NCBI RefSeq assembly: GCF_037104765.1
Contig: NZ_JBAWSY010000007.1
Location: forward strand, 62,001 to 126,000
DNA: 64,000 bases
Direction: 5' to 3'
Origin: Psychrobacillus mangrovi
GTDB lineage: Bacteria > Bacillota > Bacilli > Bacillales_A > Planococcaceae
The position numbers and the translations under genes were made by a program. Below are positions 16,839-26,139 of the stretch, one piece after another. The notes under the pieces were generated by a model that saw only the letters and a program-made list of their open reading frames with translations, was not told where the DNA came from and did no database searches. How positions within the stretch are numbered: position 1 is the stretch's first letter; each line of letters opens with the position of its first letter.

Positions 16839-17927
16839 TTAAACTGGTGCATATGCAGTTAAATCCAGTTCTGTCTTTTCCCCTAATGCCAAACGAGCTA
16901 ATTCTGCTCCAACGAATGGGCCTGCAGTTAATCCGGAAGCTCCTAATCCATTTGCAAAATAAATAGACTCAAACCCAGGTAAATTCCCAATAACGGGTAG
17001 AAACTCTGGTGTATAAGGTCTAAAGCCTACTCGCACTTCCTCGATTTTTGCTGTTCCCAAGGATTCTGCGATATAAGTGGCTTTTTCTAATAACTCTTCT
17101 TTCCCAGCCTCAGTCACAAGAACATCAAAACCTGTGTTTTCTTCGTACGTGGAACCAGCCACTACTTTTCCATGGTCAAACGTAAGCAAGTATTGGTTAG
17201 TTGGAGGAAGTACAACGGGCCAATTACCCGTTGCATCATTTTCTATTTTAAAATGCATGATTTGGGCTTTTTGAAAACTTACCTTCATATCAACCCCAAG
17301 TGTTAAAGGAAGTTCATTTCCCCAAGCACCAGCTGTTAAAATGACTGAATCTGCATCCATTTGTTTTCCGTCAACTAATAAAACCCCATTAGAAAATTCT
17401 GCATTACCGCTAATCACTTGTGCTCCTAGCTTTTGCGCCCCTTGAATTAATGCATTTCGCATTGCTCTTCCATCGACACGAGCTGCTCCTTCTACATATA
17501 ACGAGGTAAAGTCCTCCGATATTAGTGGAAACATTTTTCTCGTCTCATCACTAGACAATATTTTTAACTCACCTATTTCAGGGGCATCCACTCTTTTTTC
17601 CGTTGCACGCTCGAGCATTTTTAGCAATTTTTTCTCATCATTTTGAAGTGCTATAGCTCCTACCTTTTTATAGCCAGTAGAAGTTTCCCCTAAGGCTTCC
17701 AACTCTCCAACAAGCTGCTCGTAATATCTGGCACCATTTTTTACAAGCTCGTACCATTTTTTATTTCTTCTTTGGGAAATCCACGGGCATATAATTCCTG
17801 CAGCTGCTTCAGATGCCTGTCCCACATCTTTACGATCGACGAGAATTACTTGCACATTATGTTTTGCAAGATGATAGGCAGTGGAAGCTCCTAAAATCCC
17901 ACCACCTACAACAACATAAGAAGACAC
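16839..17927 (-). CDS. FAD-dependent oxidoreductase (DAO/glycine oxidase-like)
   Basis: A 362-residue flavoenzyme with an N-terminal dinucleotide fold (VVVGGGILGASTAYHL), a middle FAD segment (VILTAGAWGNEL) and the late motif GFRPYTPEFLPVIG found in D-amino-acid/glycine oxidases. It probably oxidises an amine or D-amino acid with oxygen or quinone as acceptor. The start is GTG, only 2 bp after the stop of the upstream LD-carboxypeptidase gene, with GGAG inside the upstream gene. Co-transcription with a peptidoglycan-recycling peptidase hints at D-amino acids as substrates (inference). Confidence 0.87.
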   Translation of the reverse strand: MSSYVVVGGGILGASTAYHLAKHNVQVILVDRKDVGQASEAAAGIICPWISQRRNKKWYELVKNGARYYEQLVGELEALGETSTGYKKVGAIALQNDEKKLLKMLERATEKRVDAPEIGELKILSSDETRKMFPLISEDFTSLYVEGAARVDGRAMRNALIQGAQKLGAQVISGNAEFSNGVLLVDGKQMDADSVILTAGAWGNELPLTLGVDMKVSFQKAQIMHFKIENDATGNWPVVLPPTNQYLLTFDHGKVVAGSTYEENTGFDVLVTEAGKEELLEKATYIAESLGTAKIEEVRVGFRPYTPEFLPVIGNLPGFESIYFANGLGASGLTAGPFVGAELARLALGEKTELDLTAYAPV

Positions 17928-17929
17928 AA

Positions 17930-18964
17930 TTACTCAACTCCACTATCTAAAATAGAAAACGTAACTCTCTCACAATCAATTTCAGCCATCGCTCCATATG
18001 GAAGAACAAACTTTGGTTCGGTATGCCCAAAATTCAAATTATAAAGAATGGGTAACTCATTTAAATCAAGTTCCTTCATAATTCCTAAAATAGATTCTTT
18101 ATATTCCTCATAGTATCTCTCATGTTGAGGCTTTGCAAAAACTATTCCTTTTATATTTTGCAAAATTCCTTGCGAGCCATAATTCCTTAGCCAATATTCA
18201 ATGTAAGATGGCTCAGGAAGATCCTCGGATGTTTCGAAAAATAATATACTTTCTTTCCAATACTTTTCTTCCGGCCAAAGAGAAGTTCCCTTAGCAAACT
18301 CTAAAACCTCGATACACCCTCCGATTAATCTACCTTGGACGACTCCAGAGCCTTGCAGCAATTCATAGCCTTGATTTGCATTCATTTTACGTTGTTTATC
18401 TTTATTTTCAATGAGCCATTCTAATCGTTCACTCGTCCATTCAGAAGCTGGTTTAACTTCTCCAATTACTTCATTTGTGAATAAAGTCTTTTTCAAAGCA
18501 TCCACTGTATAAGCATGCATCTCCACATTTTCTGCAAAGTCTGTCAGTATTGCTGGGCCATAAAATGAAGAAATTCCAGCTTTATGACAAAATAAATGAG
18601 TCACGGTTGCATCTGAATAACCAATAAAAATCTTCGGATTATTGCGGATGACATCAAAATCAATATAAGGTAAAAGTCTAATACTTTCACTCCCACCAAT
18701 ATTGGAAACAATCCCTTTTATCGTCGGGTCCTTAAAGGCATTCATTAGATCTTCTGCACGTGCTTTTGGGTTATCATATAAATAATCTGCACCCTTTAAG
18801 CTATTTGGCATAGGTACTACTTCTAATCCAAACACCTTTTTTAATCGTTCAACACCTTGCTCATATCGCCATCTCAATTCAGGTTCTCCTGCTCCACCCC
18901 AAGACAAACTAATTGTCGCAACTTTATCACCAGGTTGCAGCATTTTAGGTTTTAATAGCATCAT
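17930..18964 (-). CDS. S66 LD-carboxypeptidase family protein (MccF-like)
   Basis: A cytosolic serine peptidase of about 344 residues. The nucleophile Ser lies in FIGYSDAT, the Glu region in the ESILFFETSED segment, and the His in NFGHTEPKFVLPYG, forming the Ser-Glu-His triad of the S66 family. These enzymes trim murein tetrapeptides or inactivate microcin C-type nucleotide-peptides; the long form with an IGGCIEVL segment is closer to MccF. A GTG at 18970 touches the ribosome site AGGGGA, so the ATG at 18964 is preferred. It is co-transcribed with the FAD oxidoreductase. Confidence 0.88.
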   Translation of the reverse strand: MMLLKPKMLQPGDKVATISLSWGGAGEPELRWRYEQGVERLKKVFGLEVVPMPNSLKGADYLYDNPKARAEDLMNAFKDPTIKGIVSNIGGSESIRLLPYIDFDVIRNNPKIFIGYSDATVTHLFCHKAGISSFYGPAILTDFAENVEMHAYTVDALKKTLFTNEVIGEVKPASEWTSERLEWLIENKDKQRKMNANQGYELLQGSGVVQGRLIGGCIEVLEFAKGTSLWPEEKYWKESILFFETSEDLPEPSYIEYWLRNYGSQGILQNIKGIVFAKPQHERYYEEYKESILGIMKELDLNELPILYNLNFGHTEPKFVLPYGAMAEIDCERVTFSILDSGVE

Positions 18965-19085
18965 AAACACTCCCCTTTATTTCATTATAATTCAAACCAT
19001 CCAAGTTGGATGTCTAATTTTATAAATTTTGGGTATAAAGACAATACACATATTTATTGATGAGCTGTAGAAGGAGTTGAACTAG

Positions 19086-19934
19086 ATGAAATGGAAGGGA
19101 CGAGCTGGTAGCTCAAATGTAGAAGACCGGCGTGGTATGAGCGGAGGAAAAGCAATTGCCGGAGTTGGTGGCGGTCTCGGATTAATTATAGTAATTATAA
19201 TATCATTGCTTGGCGGAAATCCGGGTGAACTTTTGGGTAATCTTGGTACAACAGAACAATCTAGTTCTGTTCCCTACGAAGAGAGTGCACAAGAAAAGGA
19301 ATTAGCGGAGTTTGTATCCGTCGTACTAGCAGATACCGAAAAGGTATGGACAAAAATATTTGAGGAAAATGGTTTGAAATATGTGGAACCAACGCTTGTA
19401 TTATATTCGGGTAGTGTAAATTCAGCATGTGGAACGGCAGGAGCTTCTGTAGGTCCTTTTTATTGTCCAGGTGACCAAAAGCTTTATATTGACTTAAGCT
19501 TCTATCAGGAATTACAGGATAAATTCAAAGCTCCTGGAGACTTTGCGATGGCGTATGTCATAGCTCACGAAGTAGGACATCATGTGCAAACGCTCTTAGG
19601 AACAACGGAAGAAGTAATGCCATTACGCCAAAAACTTAGCGAAGAGGAATTCAATAAATACCTTGTACGCTTTGAACTTCAGGCTGACTATTTATCAGGG
19701 GTTTGGGCAAAGCACGCACAAGGTTTAGGTTACTTGGAAGAAGGAGACTTAGAAGAAGCATTGACTGCAGCAAGTGCTGTTGGAGATGATACGTTACAAA
19801 AGCAAGCAAGAGGTTATGTGGTACCAGAAAGTTTTACACATGGCACTTCAGAACAACGAAAAAACTGGTTCTATAAAGGTTTCGAAAACGGAAAGATTCA
19901 AGGTGGAGACACTTTTAATACGAAAACACCATAG
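19086..19934 (+). CDS. Neutral zinc metallopeptidase, YpfJ family
   Basis: A 282-residue protein with a basic N-terminus, a Gly-rich turn, and one membrane helix (about 28-45), then an extracytoplasmic domain. The zinc site is HEVGHH, with a third ligand probably in the downstream ELQADYLSGVWA helix. Four Cys are possible disulfide partners in SACGTAGASVGPFYCPG. The family is PF04228, function unknown. GAAGGAG precedes the ATG, and a strong terminator follows. Confidence 0.93.
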   Translation: MKWKGRAGSSNVEDRRGMSGGKAIAGVGGGLGLIIVIIISLLGGNPGELLGNLGTTEQSSSVPYEESAQEKELAEFVSVVLADTEKVWTKIFEENGLKYVEPTLVLYSGSVNSACGTAGASVGPFYCPGDQKLYIDLSFYQELQDKFKAPGDFAMAYVIAHEVGHHVQTLLGTTEEVMPLRQKLSEEEFNKYLVRFELQADYLSGVWAKHAQGLGYLEEGDLEEALTAASAVGDDTLQKQARGYVVPESFTHGTSEQRKNWFYKGFENGKIQGGDTFNTKTP

Positions 19935-19942
19935 AAAAATAG

Positions 19943-19976
19943 ACAGTCGCAATTCTATTCTTGTTTTTGCGACTGT
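19943..19976 (+). terminator. Intrinsic terminator after metallopeptidase
   Basis: ACAGTCGCAA / TTGCGACTGT stem with a 14-nt loop and TTTTTC tail. Confidence 0.88.
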
Positions 19977-20057
19977 TTTTCTTTAGTCATTCATTGACCA
20001 TGATGCTTTTAAGTAACTATAATAAATGAAATTGTATTTATAAGGAGATTTCGAATA

Positions 20058-20918
20058 ATGAATATTACATTTACTAAAATGCATGGTTGTGGAAATGATT
20101 ATATCTATATAAATTGTTTAGAAAACATGATCGAAAATCCTGAAGGCCTTAGTCGTTTAGTTTCAGATAGACATTTTGGAATTGGTGGAGATGGTGTGGT
20201 ATTAATATGTCCATCTGAAATTGCAGATGCAAAAATGAGGATGTTTAATGCGGATGGTAGCGAAGGTAAAATGTGCGGCAATGCTATTCGATGTGTCGCA
20301 AAGTATTTATACGATCATCAGATCGTACCAAAAAATACGATGAGCATTGATACTTTAAGTGGTGTGAAAATTATTCAAGTTTATGCTGAAAACGGCAAAA
20401 TGACTTCAGCTACTGTTGACATGGGGAAACCAAATTTAGAACCTTCCGCATTACCTATTTTAATGGATCGAACTGAAAGTATAGTAAATATGCCATTTAC
20501 AATTGAAAATAAAGATTATCATATTACTACTGTATCTATGGGAAATCCCCATTGCGTTATTATAACTGATAATATTGAATCTATTAATCTTCCAATAGTA
20601 GGTCCAACATTCGAATTAAATCCTATTTTCCCCGAGAGTGTGAACACTGAATTTATTGAAATAGTAAGCCGCACTTCAATTAATATGCGTGTTTGGGAAC
20701 GTGGCAGTGGAGAAACGTTAGCATGCGGGACAGGAGCTTGCGCTTCAGTTGTTGCAGCAGTATTAAATGGGCATTGTGACTTTGATACTGATATTGAAGT
20801 AAATCTTTTAGGTGGTAAGCTTATTATTCGATATTCTGATCATGGGGTATTTATGACGGGACCTGCTACTACAGTATTTAAAGGTGAAATAGAATGGGAT
20901 GGTTATCTCATTAGATAA
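20058..20918 (+). CDS. dapF: Diaminopimelate epimerase
   Basis: A 286-residue cytosolic enzyme that converts LL- to meso-diaminopimelate for lysine and peptidoglycan. Both catalytic Cys are present, in EGKMCGNAIRC and LACGTGACAS. FTKMHGCGNDYIYIN at the N-terminus and the central GNPHCVI motif match the family. AAGGAG precedes the ATG. A gap of only 23 bp separates it from the regulator gene downstream, with no terminator, so read-through into the glycosyltransferase cassette is likely. Confidence 0.97.
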   Translation: MNITFTKMHGCGNDYIYINCLENMIENPEGLSRLVSDRHFGIGGDGVVLICPSEIADAKMRMFNADGSEGKMCGNAIRCVAKYLYDHQIVPKNTMSIDTLSGVKIIQVYAENGKMTSATVDMGKPNLEPSALPILMDRTESIVNMPFTIENKDYHITTVSMGNPHCVIITDNIESINLPIVGPTFELNPIFPESVNTEFIEIVSRTSINMRVWERGSGETLACGTGACASVVAAVLNGHCDFDTDIEVNLLGGKLIIRYSDHGVFMTGPATTVFKGEIEWDGYLIR

Positions 20919-20941
20919 TATATTTTAAAGGAGGTTTACAG

Positions 20942-22279
20942 TTGTTCACGAATAACTCAAATATTAATCCTCGCAACAAGCTGGGACTTCTTTTGTTAAT
21001 TGCTGAAGACTTAACGGAAGTATCTTCTATTAAAAATGACTTAGAAACGGAAGGCTATACTACTTTAGTGGCACCAAATGTAGAAAAAGGAATTGACTTG
21101 TTCAATACAAATGAAATTGACGTTTGTTGCGTTTCAACTAATTTATCTGACTCTTCTGCTTTTACCTTTCTAGATAAAATGAAACAGACTGCACAAGAAC
21201 GTTTTATTCCAATACTTGTTTTAAATTTTAATAATGAATTTTCTTCGATAAAAACTGAATTCATTCGTCATGGAGCAACGGATATGATACATCCGAAAAA
21301 AGGAAACAATCTCCTTCTTGCGATTGTTTCCAATATATTATCACATCGAAATTTTATTAAACATCTTCAATCGATTGACCCGCTTACAGGTGCACTTAAC
21401 TATGCTAGCTTTGAAAAAAAAGCGCTCGATTTAATAGACACTTTTAATAACGAAGGTACCACTTTTTCCCTTTCTATAATAGAAGTACATGATTTACAAC
21501 AAAAAAATAAAGACTTTGGATTTTCTTATACAAATGAGATACTAAGCACTTTCAGTGAATTGGTTCACACTAACATCTCACCCAAAGAAAGCTTTTATCG
21601 ATTACATGGGGCAACCTTCGCTCTCCTTCATCCAGCAACTAAAGTAGAAGAAGCACTTAAAAAATTGGAGAACTTAAATAAATCTTTTCTTTCTAACACT
21701 TTTGATAAAGATGGGCAAAGCTTTCATATTCAAATAGTATCAGGTATTGCAGAATGGAACTCTTCTTATGAGCATATCCAGCAACTAGTAGTGAATGGTA
21801 AGCAGGCATTAAGTGTTGCCAAACAGTCAAAAGAGCCATCCTGTATTTCTTATAACGACATGAACTTGGAGTCGATTAAGCCAATAGTGCGGGTATTTAT
21901 TGTAGATGACAACAAGCTGAGTAGAACGATGCTAGAGAAACAATTTTTCTCGTGGCACTCTCCTCGATTTCAGATAGAAGTTTCTGTTATGGATAACGGC
22001 TTTGACTTTATTCACTCCGATTGGTATCATCCTGCTGATTATCATATCCTACTTTTAGATGTAATAATGCCTAAAATGGATGGCTTGGAAGTATTAAATT
22101 ACATACGAGAAAAGTATCCAAGTGATCGTATTATCATTTCCATGCTAACGTCTCGAAACAATGATCAAGATATTATACATGCGTTAAACATAGGAGCGGA
22201 CGATTATTTGATTAAGCCTTTCCATCCACAGGAAGTACTCGCTCGAATTCAACGTCTTGCCAGTAGGTTATTTGTATGA
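20942..22279 (+). CDS. Two-receiver regulator with degenerate GGDEF domain
   Basis: A 445-residue cytosolic protein with three domains. Residues about 15-135 are a receiver-like fold whose phospho-acceptor position is Ser/Thr (VSTNLSD), so probably not phosphorylated. Residues 143-305 are a GGDEF fold (DPLTGALNYASFEKK) in which the signature is HGATF (222-226), so cyclase activity is not expected; it could still bind c-di-GMP or GTP. Residues 315-445 are an intact receiver: acidic pair in VDDNK, Asp373 in LLDVIMPKMDG, Lys425 in DYLIKPF. There is no output DNA-binding domain. The start is TTG after AAAGGAGG. The next gene overlaps it by 4 bp. Confidence 0.85.
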   Translation: MFTNNSNINPRNKLGLLLLIAEDLTEVSSIKNDLETEGYTTLVAPNVEKGIDLFNTNEIDVCCVSTNLSDSSAFTFLDKMKQTAQERFIPILVLNFNNEFSSIKTEFIRHGATDMIHPKKGNNLLLAIVSNILSHRNFIKHLQSIDPLTGALNYASFEKKALDLIDTFNNEGTTFSLSIIEVHDLQQKNKDFGFSYTNEILSTFSELVHTNISPKESFYRLHGATFALLHPATKVEEALKKLENLNKSFLSNTFDKDGQSFHIQIVSGIAEWNSSYEHIQQLVVNGKQALSVAKQSKEPSCISYNDMNLESIKPIVRVFIVDDNKLSRTMLEKQFFSWHSPRFQIEVSVMDNGFDFIHSDWYHPADYHILLLDVIMPKMDGLEVLNYIREKYPSDRIIISMLTSRNNDQDIIHALNIGADDYLIKPFHPQEVLARIQRLASRLFV

Positions 22280-23322
22280 ATATTGATCTTATTTATTTCT
22301 ACTGGACTATTGGTATTCTTTTGGGATTTCAATTAATATTACTAGCCCTGCTATGCATAAGGAAATGGCAAAGAAATAGAGAAAACGATAGACAAAAGCA
22401 AGTTTATGAGGACAATCTAGAATTATTTGTAGATTATTTAATGACGGATAACTGGATGATTCCTAAAGCACTTGTATTAAGAAAGAATTTTGAAGTGGCA
22501 GAACGAATTTTTAGTGAAACAATTAACGATGTAAAAGATACGTATATGTTAGAAAAGCTCGAGCAAGCAGCAGAATCTATATTTTCTGAAACCTATTTAA
22601 GTCAATTGAGAAGAGGATCTTGGTCTACTCGGGTAAATACACTATACTTTATCGAGGATTTTAAACTAACATCGTTAAAGTCTTTTCTACAACAGCATTT
22701 AAAGAAATTAAAAGTATGGGATGAGGAAAAGAATCAAACTGTTCGGGCACTTGCAGCATTAAATGACCTTTCTATTATTGATTACTTAAATAAAGATAGA
22801 TCTGCAACATTACAACATTATTTAGATGTATTTAGTAGATTTGATGATGATACGTTCGGAAATGCTATAAAACTTAGTAAAGAAAACTATAATCCGATGT
22901 GTAGGGTTGCCATCCTGTCCTTTATAGGGTTAACAAAAAATGTACGGTACCAACCAATTTTGGAGGTTGAATTACAAAATGAAAATTTGGAAATGCGCAT
23001 CCAGGCACTTAAAGGCCTTTATAGGTTAAGTTATATAAGCAATATTGAACTACTCATACCATTTTTCGACTCTTCTTCATGGCAAGAAAGAATGTTCAGT
23101 TGCCGTATTTCAGGAGTACTAATGTTGGAAGTCTATGAGCCATTCTTAGAAAAATTATTAGGAGATAAAGAATGGTGGGTTCGAAATGCTGCTGCTGAGT
23201 CTTTGCTACAAATATTTGGAGAAGAAAAGCTTCTCTTCCTGTCTAAAAATCATCTAGATCTATATGCAAGAGATATGGCAGTGCAATGGATCAGTTCCAA
23301 AAAAGGGGGAAGTAAGAAGTGA
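22276..23322 (+). CDS. Membrane-anchored HEAT-repeat protein
   Basis: A 348-residue protein with one N-terminal membrane helix (about 7-29) followed by basic residues (RKWQRNR), so the bulk is cytosolic. From about 110 on it is built of helical HEAT-like repeats, clearest at EMRIQALKGLYRLS and DKEWWVRNAAAESLLQIFG. Such repeats are protein-protein scaffolds. It overlaps the upstream regulator by ATGA and the downstream glycosyltransferase by GTGA. It likely relays regulator state to the synthase at the membrane (inference). Not a family I can name. Confidence 0.8.
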   Translation: MNIDLIYFYWTIGILLGFQLILLALLCIRKWQRNRENDRQKQVYEDNLELFVDYLMTDNWMIPKALVLRKNFEVAERIFSETINDVKDTYMLEKLEQAAESIFSETYLSQLRRGSWSTRVNTLYFIEDFKLTSLKSFLQQHLKKLKVWDEEKNQTVRALAALNDLSIIDYLNKDRSATLQHYLDVFSRFDDDTFGNAIKLSKENYNPMCRVAILSFIGLTKNVRYQPILEVELQNENLEMRIQALKGLYRLSYISNIELLIPFFDSSSWQERMFSCRISGVLMLEVYEPFLEKLLGDKEWWVRNAAAESLLQIFGEEKLLFLSKNHLDLYARDMAVQWISSKKGGSKK

Positions 23323-24740
23323 AGGATATTGTTATTTTCTTATTCCAAGAAACCTCCTTCTTCGTCATACTATATATGGGAATCACTACAATAGGTTATA
23401 TTATTTTGTTTTTATTTTCCATCAAAAATGTTATGCGCGAAGGAAGACTTATTAAAACCGAATCACTTGAAGATATGGCGATAAGTGAAAGTACGTATCC
23501 GGTTTCTATCATTGTTCCTGCCTATAATGAAGAAGTTGGAGTGGTCAGTACGGTTCGATCATTGTTAGCGCTCAATTATCCTGAATATGAGATCATTGTG
23601 GTAGACGATGGGTCAAAAGATGAAACATTATTAAAATTAATCGATGAGCTTAAGTTAGAAAAAATAGAACTGGCAGTTCGAGAACATATGAAAACTCAAC
23701 AGATACGATCCACTTACCGCTCTACAATATACTCAACCGTTACGGTAGTTTCCAAATCTAACGGTGGAAAAGCCGATGCGTTAAATTGTGGGATAAATAT
23801 ATCCAAGTATCCATATTTTTGTGCAATTGATGGAGATTCCATATTAGAAAACGATGCTTTATTGAAGGTAATGAAACCAGTGATAGATTCGGAAGGAAAA
23901 ACAGTTGCTGTTGGTGGTTCCGTACGAATTGCAAATGGGACAACCATTTCAAGAAGTAAGGTAGAATCAATTGATCTCCCCAAAAACCCTTTAGTTATCC
24001 TGCAAATAGTCGAATACTTTAGAGCGTTTTTAATCGGAAGACTGGGGTTTACAAAAATTAATCAGCTTCTTATTATTTCAGGGGCATTTGGTCTTTTCCA
24101 TAAAAATACAGTAATTAAGTCCGGCGGCTATAAAGTGGATACCGTAGGAGAAGACATGGAGCTTATCGTTCGCCTACATCGAATTATTAAAGAACAAAAA
24201 CTCGATCTTCAATTAAAATATATTCCAGATCCAGTTTGCTGGACAGAAGCACCTGACTCCTTTAAAGTCTTGAAATCTCAAAGAGTTAGATGGCAAAGAG
24301 GTTTAGCAGAAACATTGAATGCACATAGAAAGATGTTTTTAAATCCCAAATATGGACTTATCGGATTCATCGGCTTTCCCTATTTTTTTATGGTTGAATT
24401 ATTAGGAGCAGTTATTGAATTGATTGGATATATCCTAATTTTTGGAGGATTATTATTTGGCTTCTTAGACCCATACATTATAGCGGTATTATTATTGATT
24501 ACGTTACTTTACGGTTCTTTCATTTCCACCTTGTCTATTCTATTAGAAGAACTTACAATGTTTAAATATCCAAAAGTGAAGCATTTATTATTATTATTCT
24601 TATGGGCATTGACAGAATCCTTTTGGTTCCGTCCCCTTCTCGTTTTGTGGCGATTTGAAGGTTTGATTAGATCATTTCGTCAAAAGGAAGCAGAATGGGG
24701 AAAAATGGAGAGAAAAGGAATATCCACTGATTCCCAATAA
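23319..24740 (+). CDS. Processive family-2 glycosyltransferase (PgaC/BcsA-like)
   Basis: A 473-residue membrane enzyme. It has an N-terminal helix pair (about 7-36), a cytosolic GT-A domain and three or four C-terminal helices (from about 347). Processive GT2 motifs are complete: VVDDGS (95-99), DGDS (171-174), GEDME (277-281) and QRVRW (321-325). These enzymes polymerise and export beta-linked sugars such as poly-N-acetylglucosamine or cellulose. No PilZ domain is present, so any c-di-GMP control would come from partners. The start is GTG overlapping the preceding stop (GTGA). The polymer is unknown. Confidence 0.92.
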   Translation: MKDIVIFLFQETSFFVILYMGITTIGYIILFLFSIKNVMREGRLIKTESLEDMAISESTYPVSIIVPAYNEEVGVVSTVRSLLALNYPEYEIIVVDDGSKDETLLKLIDELKLEKIELAVREHMKTQQIRSTYRSTIYSTVTVVSKSNGGKADALNCGINISKYPYFCAIDGDSILENDALLKVMKPVIDSEGKTVAVGGSVRIANGTTISRSKVESIDLPKNPLVILQIVEYFRAFLIGRLGFTKINQLLIISGAFGLFHKNTVIKSGGYKVDTVGEDMELIVRLHRIIKEQKLDLQLKYIPDPVCWTEAPDSFKVLKSQRVRWQRGLAETLNAHRKMFLNPKYGLIGFIGFPYFFMVELLGAVIELIGYILIFGGLLFGFLDPYIIAVLLLITLLYGSFISTLSILLEELTMFKYPKVKHLLLLFLWALTESFWFRPLLVLWRFEGLIRSFRQKEAEWGKMERKGISTDSQ

Positions 24741-24743
24741 AAA

Positions 24744-24774
24744 AAGTCCGATTGAGAAATGTTCAATCGGACTT
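24744..24774 (+). terminator. Terminator of the glycosyltransferase cassette
   Basis: AAGTCCGATTGA pairs perfectly with TCAATCGGACTT. The 3' T tract is weak, but position and stem are typical. Confidence 0.75.
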
Positions 24775-24809
24775 GCAATTACTTGATACATTTTTCCTCC
24801 ATAAAAAAA

Positions 24810-24834
24810 TAGCCCAGCTTAATAAACTGGACTA
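24810..24834 (-). terminator. Terminator of the secreted duplicated-domain gene
   Basis: On the minus strand TAGTCCAG pairs with CTGGGCTA (one mismatch) and is followed by seven T. Confidence 0.75.
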
Positions 24835-24858
24835 AATTGTGTAAATATTGCTCTTGAA

Positions 24859-25530
24859 TCATTTATTATTTAGTAATGCAAGTTTTGCTTTAGATGGAGT
24901 TTCATATTTTACGGTTACACCATTTAACATGGTATTATTTTGTACAATATAATACCCTCCTCCTAGTCCGTACATAGGAACATATCCATCAAGTGGTTGT
25001 TTAGCTGAATATACTCGATATTCTTCATTAGGTTTCAGTGTACGGATAGGTTCAAGACCTGGTTCAAGACCTTCACCTCCGTTATTTACCTTAAATAAAG
25101 TAGTCTCTTTAAGAATTGTAACCTTTCCAATCTGCCCTGCTTTAAGTTCCGTTTTTCCCCACATTACTTTTGTGGATGGAGCTTCTAGTAATGCAAGTTT
25201 TGCTTTGGATGGAGTTTCATACTTGATGGCAGAATGCTCAAGGACATATTCTCCTGCACCTATACCATATGCCCCTCCCCAAATATCTTTAGTATATTGA
25301 TAGACACGGAATTCACTGCCTGCTTTTAATACTCTACCACGTACATGATTGCCTTTTTCATCTACATAAGCGATAGCTGTATCGGCTAGTATTGTTACCT
25401 TTCCAATCTGACCTGCTTTTAGTTCCGTTTTTCCCCACATTATTTTAGGGGATGAAGCTTCTGATGAGATGCTGAACGTAAACATCGCTACCAAAGTGAA
25501 TACAATAGTAATTAACTTTTTCTTTTTCAT
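24859..25530 (-). CDS. Secreted protein with two tandem SH3-like repeats
   Basis: A 223-residue exported protein. Residues 1-25 are a signal peptide (cut after SEA). The mature part is two copies of a module of about 95 residues: each begins MWGKTELKAGQIGKVTIL and ends KYETPSKAKLALL, with a more variable centre. The segment order (strand-rich, GKVTIL, EFRVYQY/EYRVYSA, YGIGAGEYVL/YGLGGGYYIV) suggests an SH3-like cell-wall or ligand-binding fold. No catalytic motif is visible. AGGAGG precedes the ATG. It was made by internal duplication; the DNA repeats are still recognisable. Family known to me only as hypothetical proteins of Bacilli. Confidence 0.8.
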   Translation of the reverse strand: MKKKKLITIVFTLVAMFTFSISSEASSPKIMWGKTELKAGQIGKVTILADTAIAYVDEKGNHVRGRVLKAGSEFRVYQYTKDIWGGAYGIGAGEYVLEHSAIKYETPSKAKLALLEAPSTKVMWGKTELKAGQIGKVTILKETTLFKVNNGGEGLEPGLEPIRTLKPNEEYRVYSAKQPLDGYVPMYGLGGGYYIVQNNTMLNGVTVKYETPSKAKLALLNNK

Positions 25531-26139
25531 TTTTCTACCTCCTTCAACATTATTGGTTTAATTGTAACAAAGGATATAGTTAAATTATGAAATTAATACT
25601 AACTATAAAGAATAGTACACAATGCGAACATGCTATGCTTCTTCAACTAACTTCCCCCCCTTTAGTCTAATAAGTAAAGAGAGTCGCCTAAGCATTTCGA
25701 CGTTCTTTATGGAAAGCCCCAATAGTGAAACAAGACTTAATTATTTTTTCCTAAAAGCAAACAACGTTTCAAAAGTAACTGACAATATATCCTGTTGTCG
25801 TTCTATTTCATTTAACTCTTCTTTTACCTCAATAATACAGTTAAATAAAACATCACCTCGAGTAATTGTTTTATTTATTACAGTAACGTTACATCAATTT
25901 ATTCTCAAATATGAAACAAAATAACTAAGAAAGTATGAAAAAAGTCCCTATAGAAATTATTCGTTTTACAAAATTCATTGTAATTAGCCCTCTTTCGATA
26001 GTACTTTTCCAATACAAATGAATCATTAACTTGTAACAATGTATCTACCATTTGTAACGCTAATGGTAAATTGCCGTAATATTCCTGTAACAATATATTG
26101 CTAATATATGATTAGACTAAATAGCAAGGGGTAGAGTAT
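25531..26139. other. 609-bp gap with possible decayed coding DNA on the minus strand
   Basis: No good gene is seen. On the minus strand a 62-codon frame (26093-25905) and a second, startless frame (about 25888-25740) ending EVKEELNEIERQQ..FETLFAFRKK have protein-like composition (helical, charged) but lack ribosome sites and are in different frames. They may be remnants of one lost gene. The region upstream of 26140 should hold the promoter of the LysM-3D gene; no clear -35/-10 was found. Confidence 0.4.

Noticed and set aside
20942..22279. Diguanylate cyclase
   Set aside because: The GGDEF signature is HGATF, so catalysis is not expected; binding is still possible.
25905..26093. 62-codon minus-strand frame as a gene
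   Set aside because: No ribosome site and no recognisable family; kept only as a possible relic.
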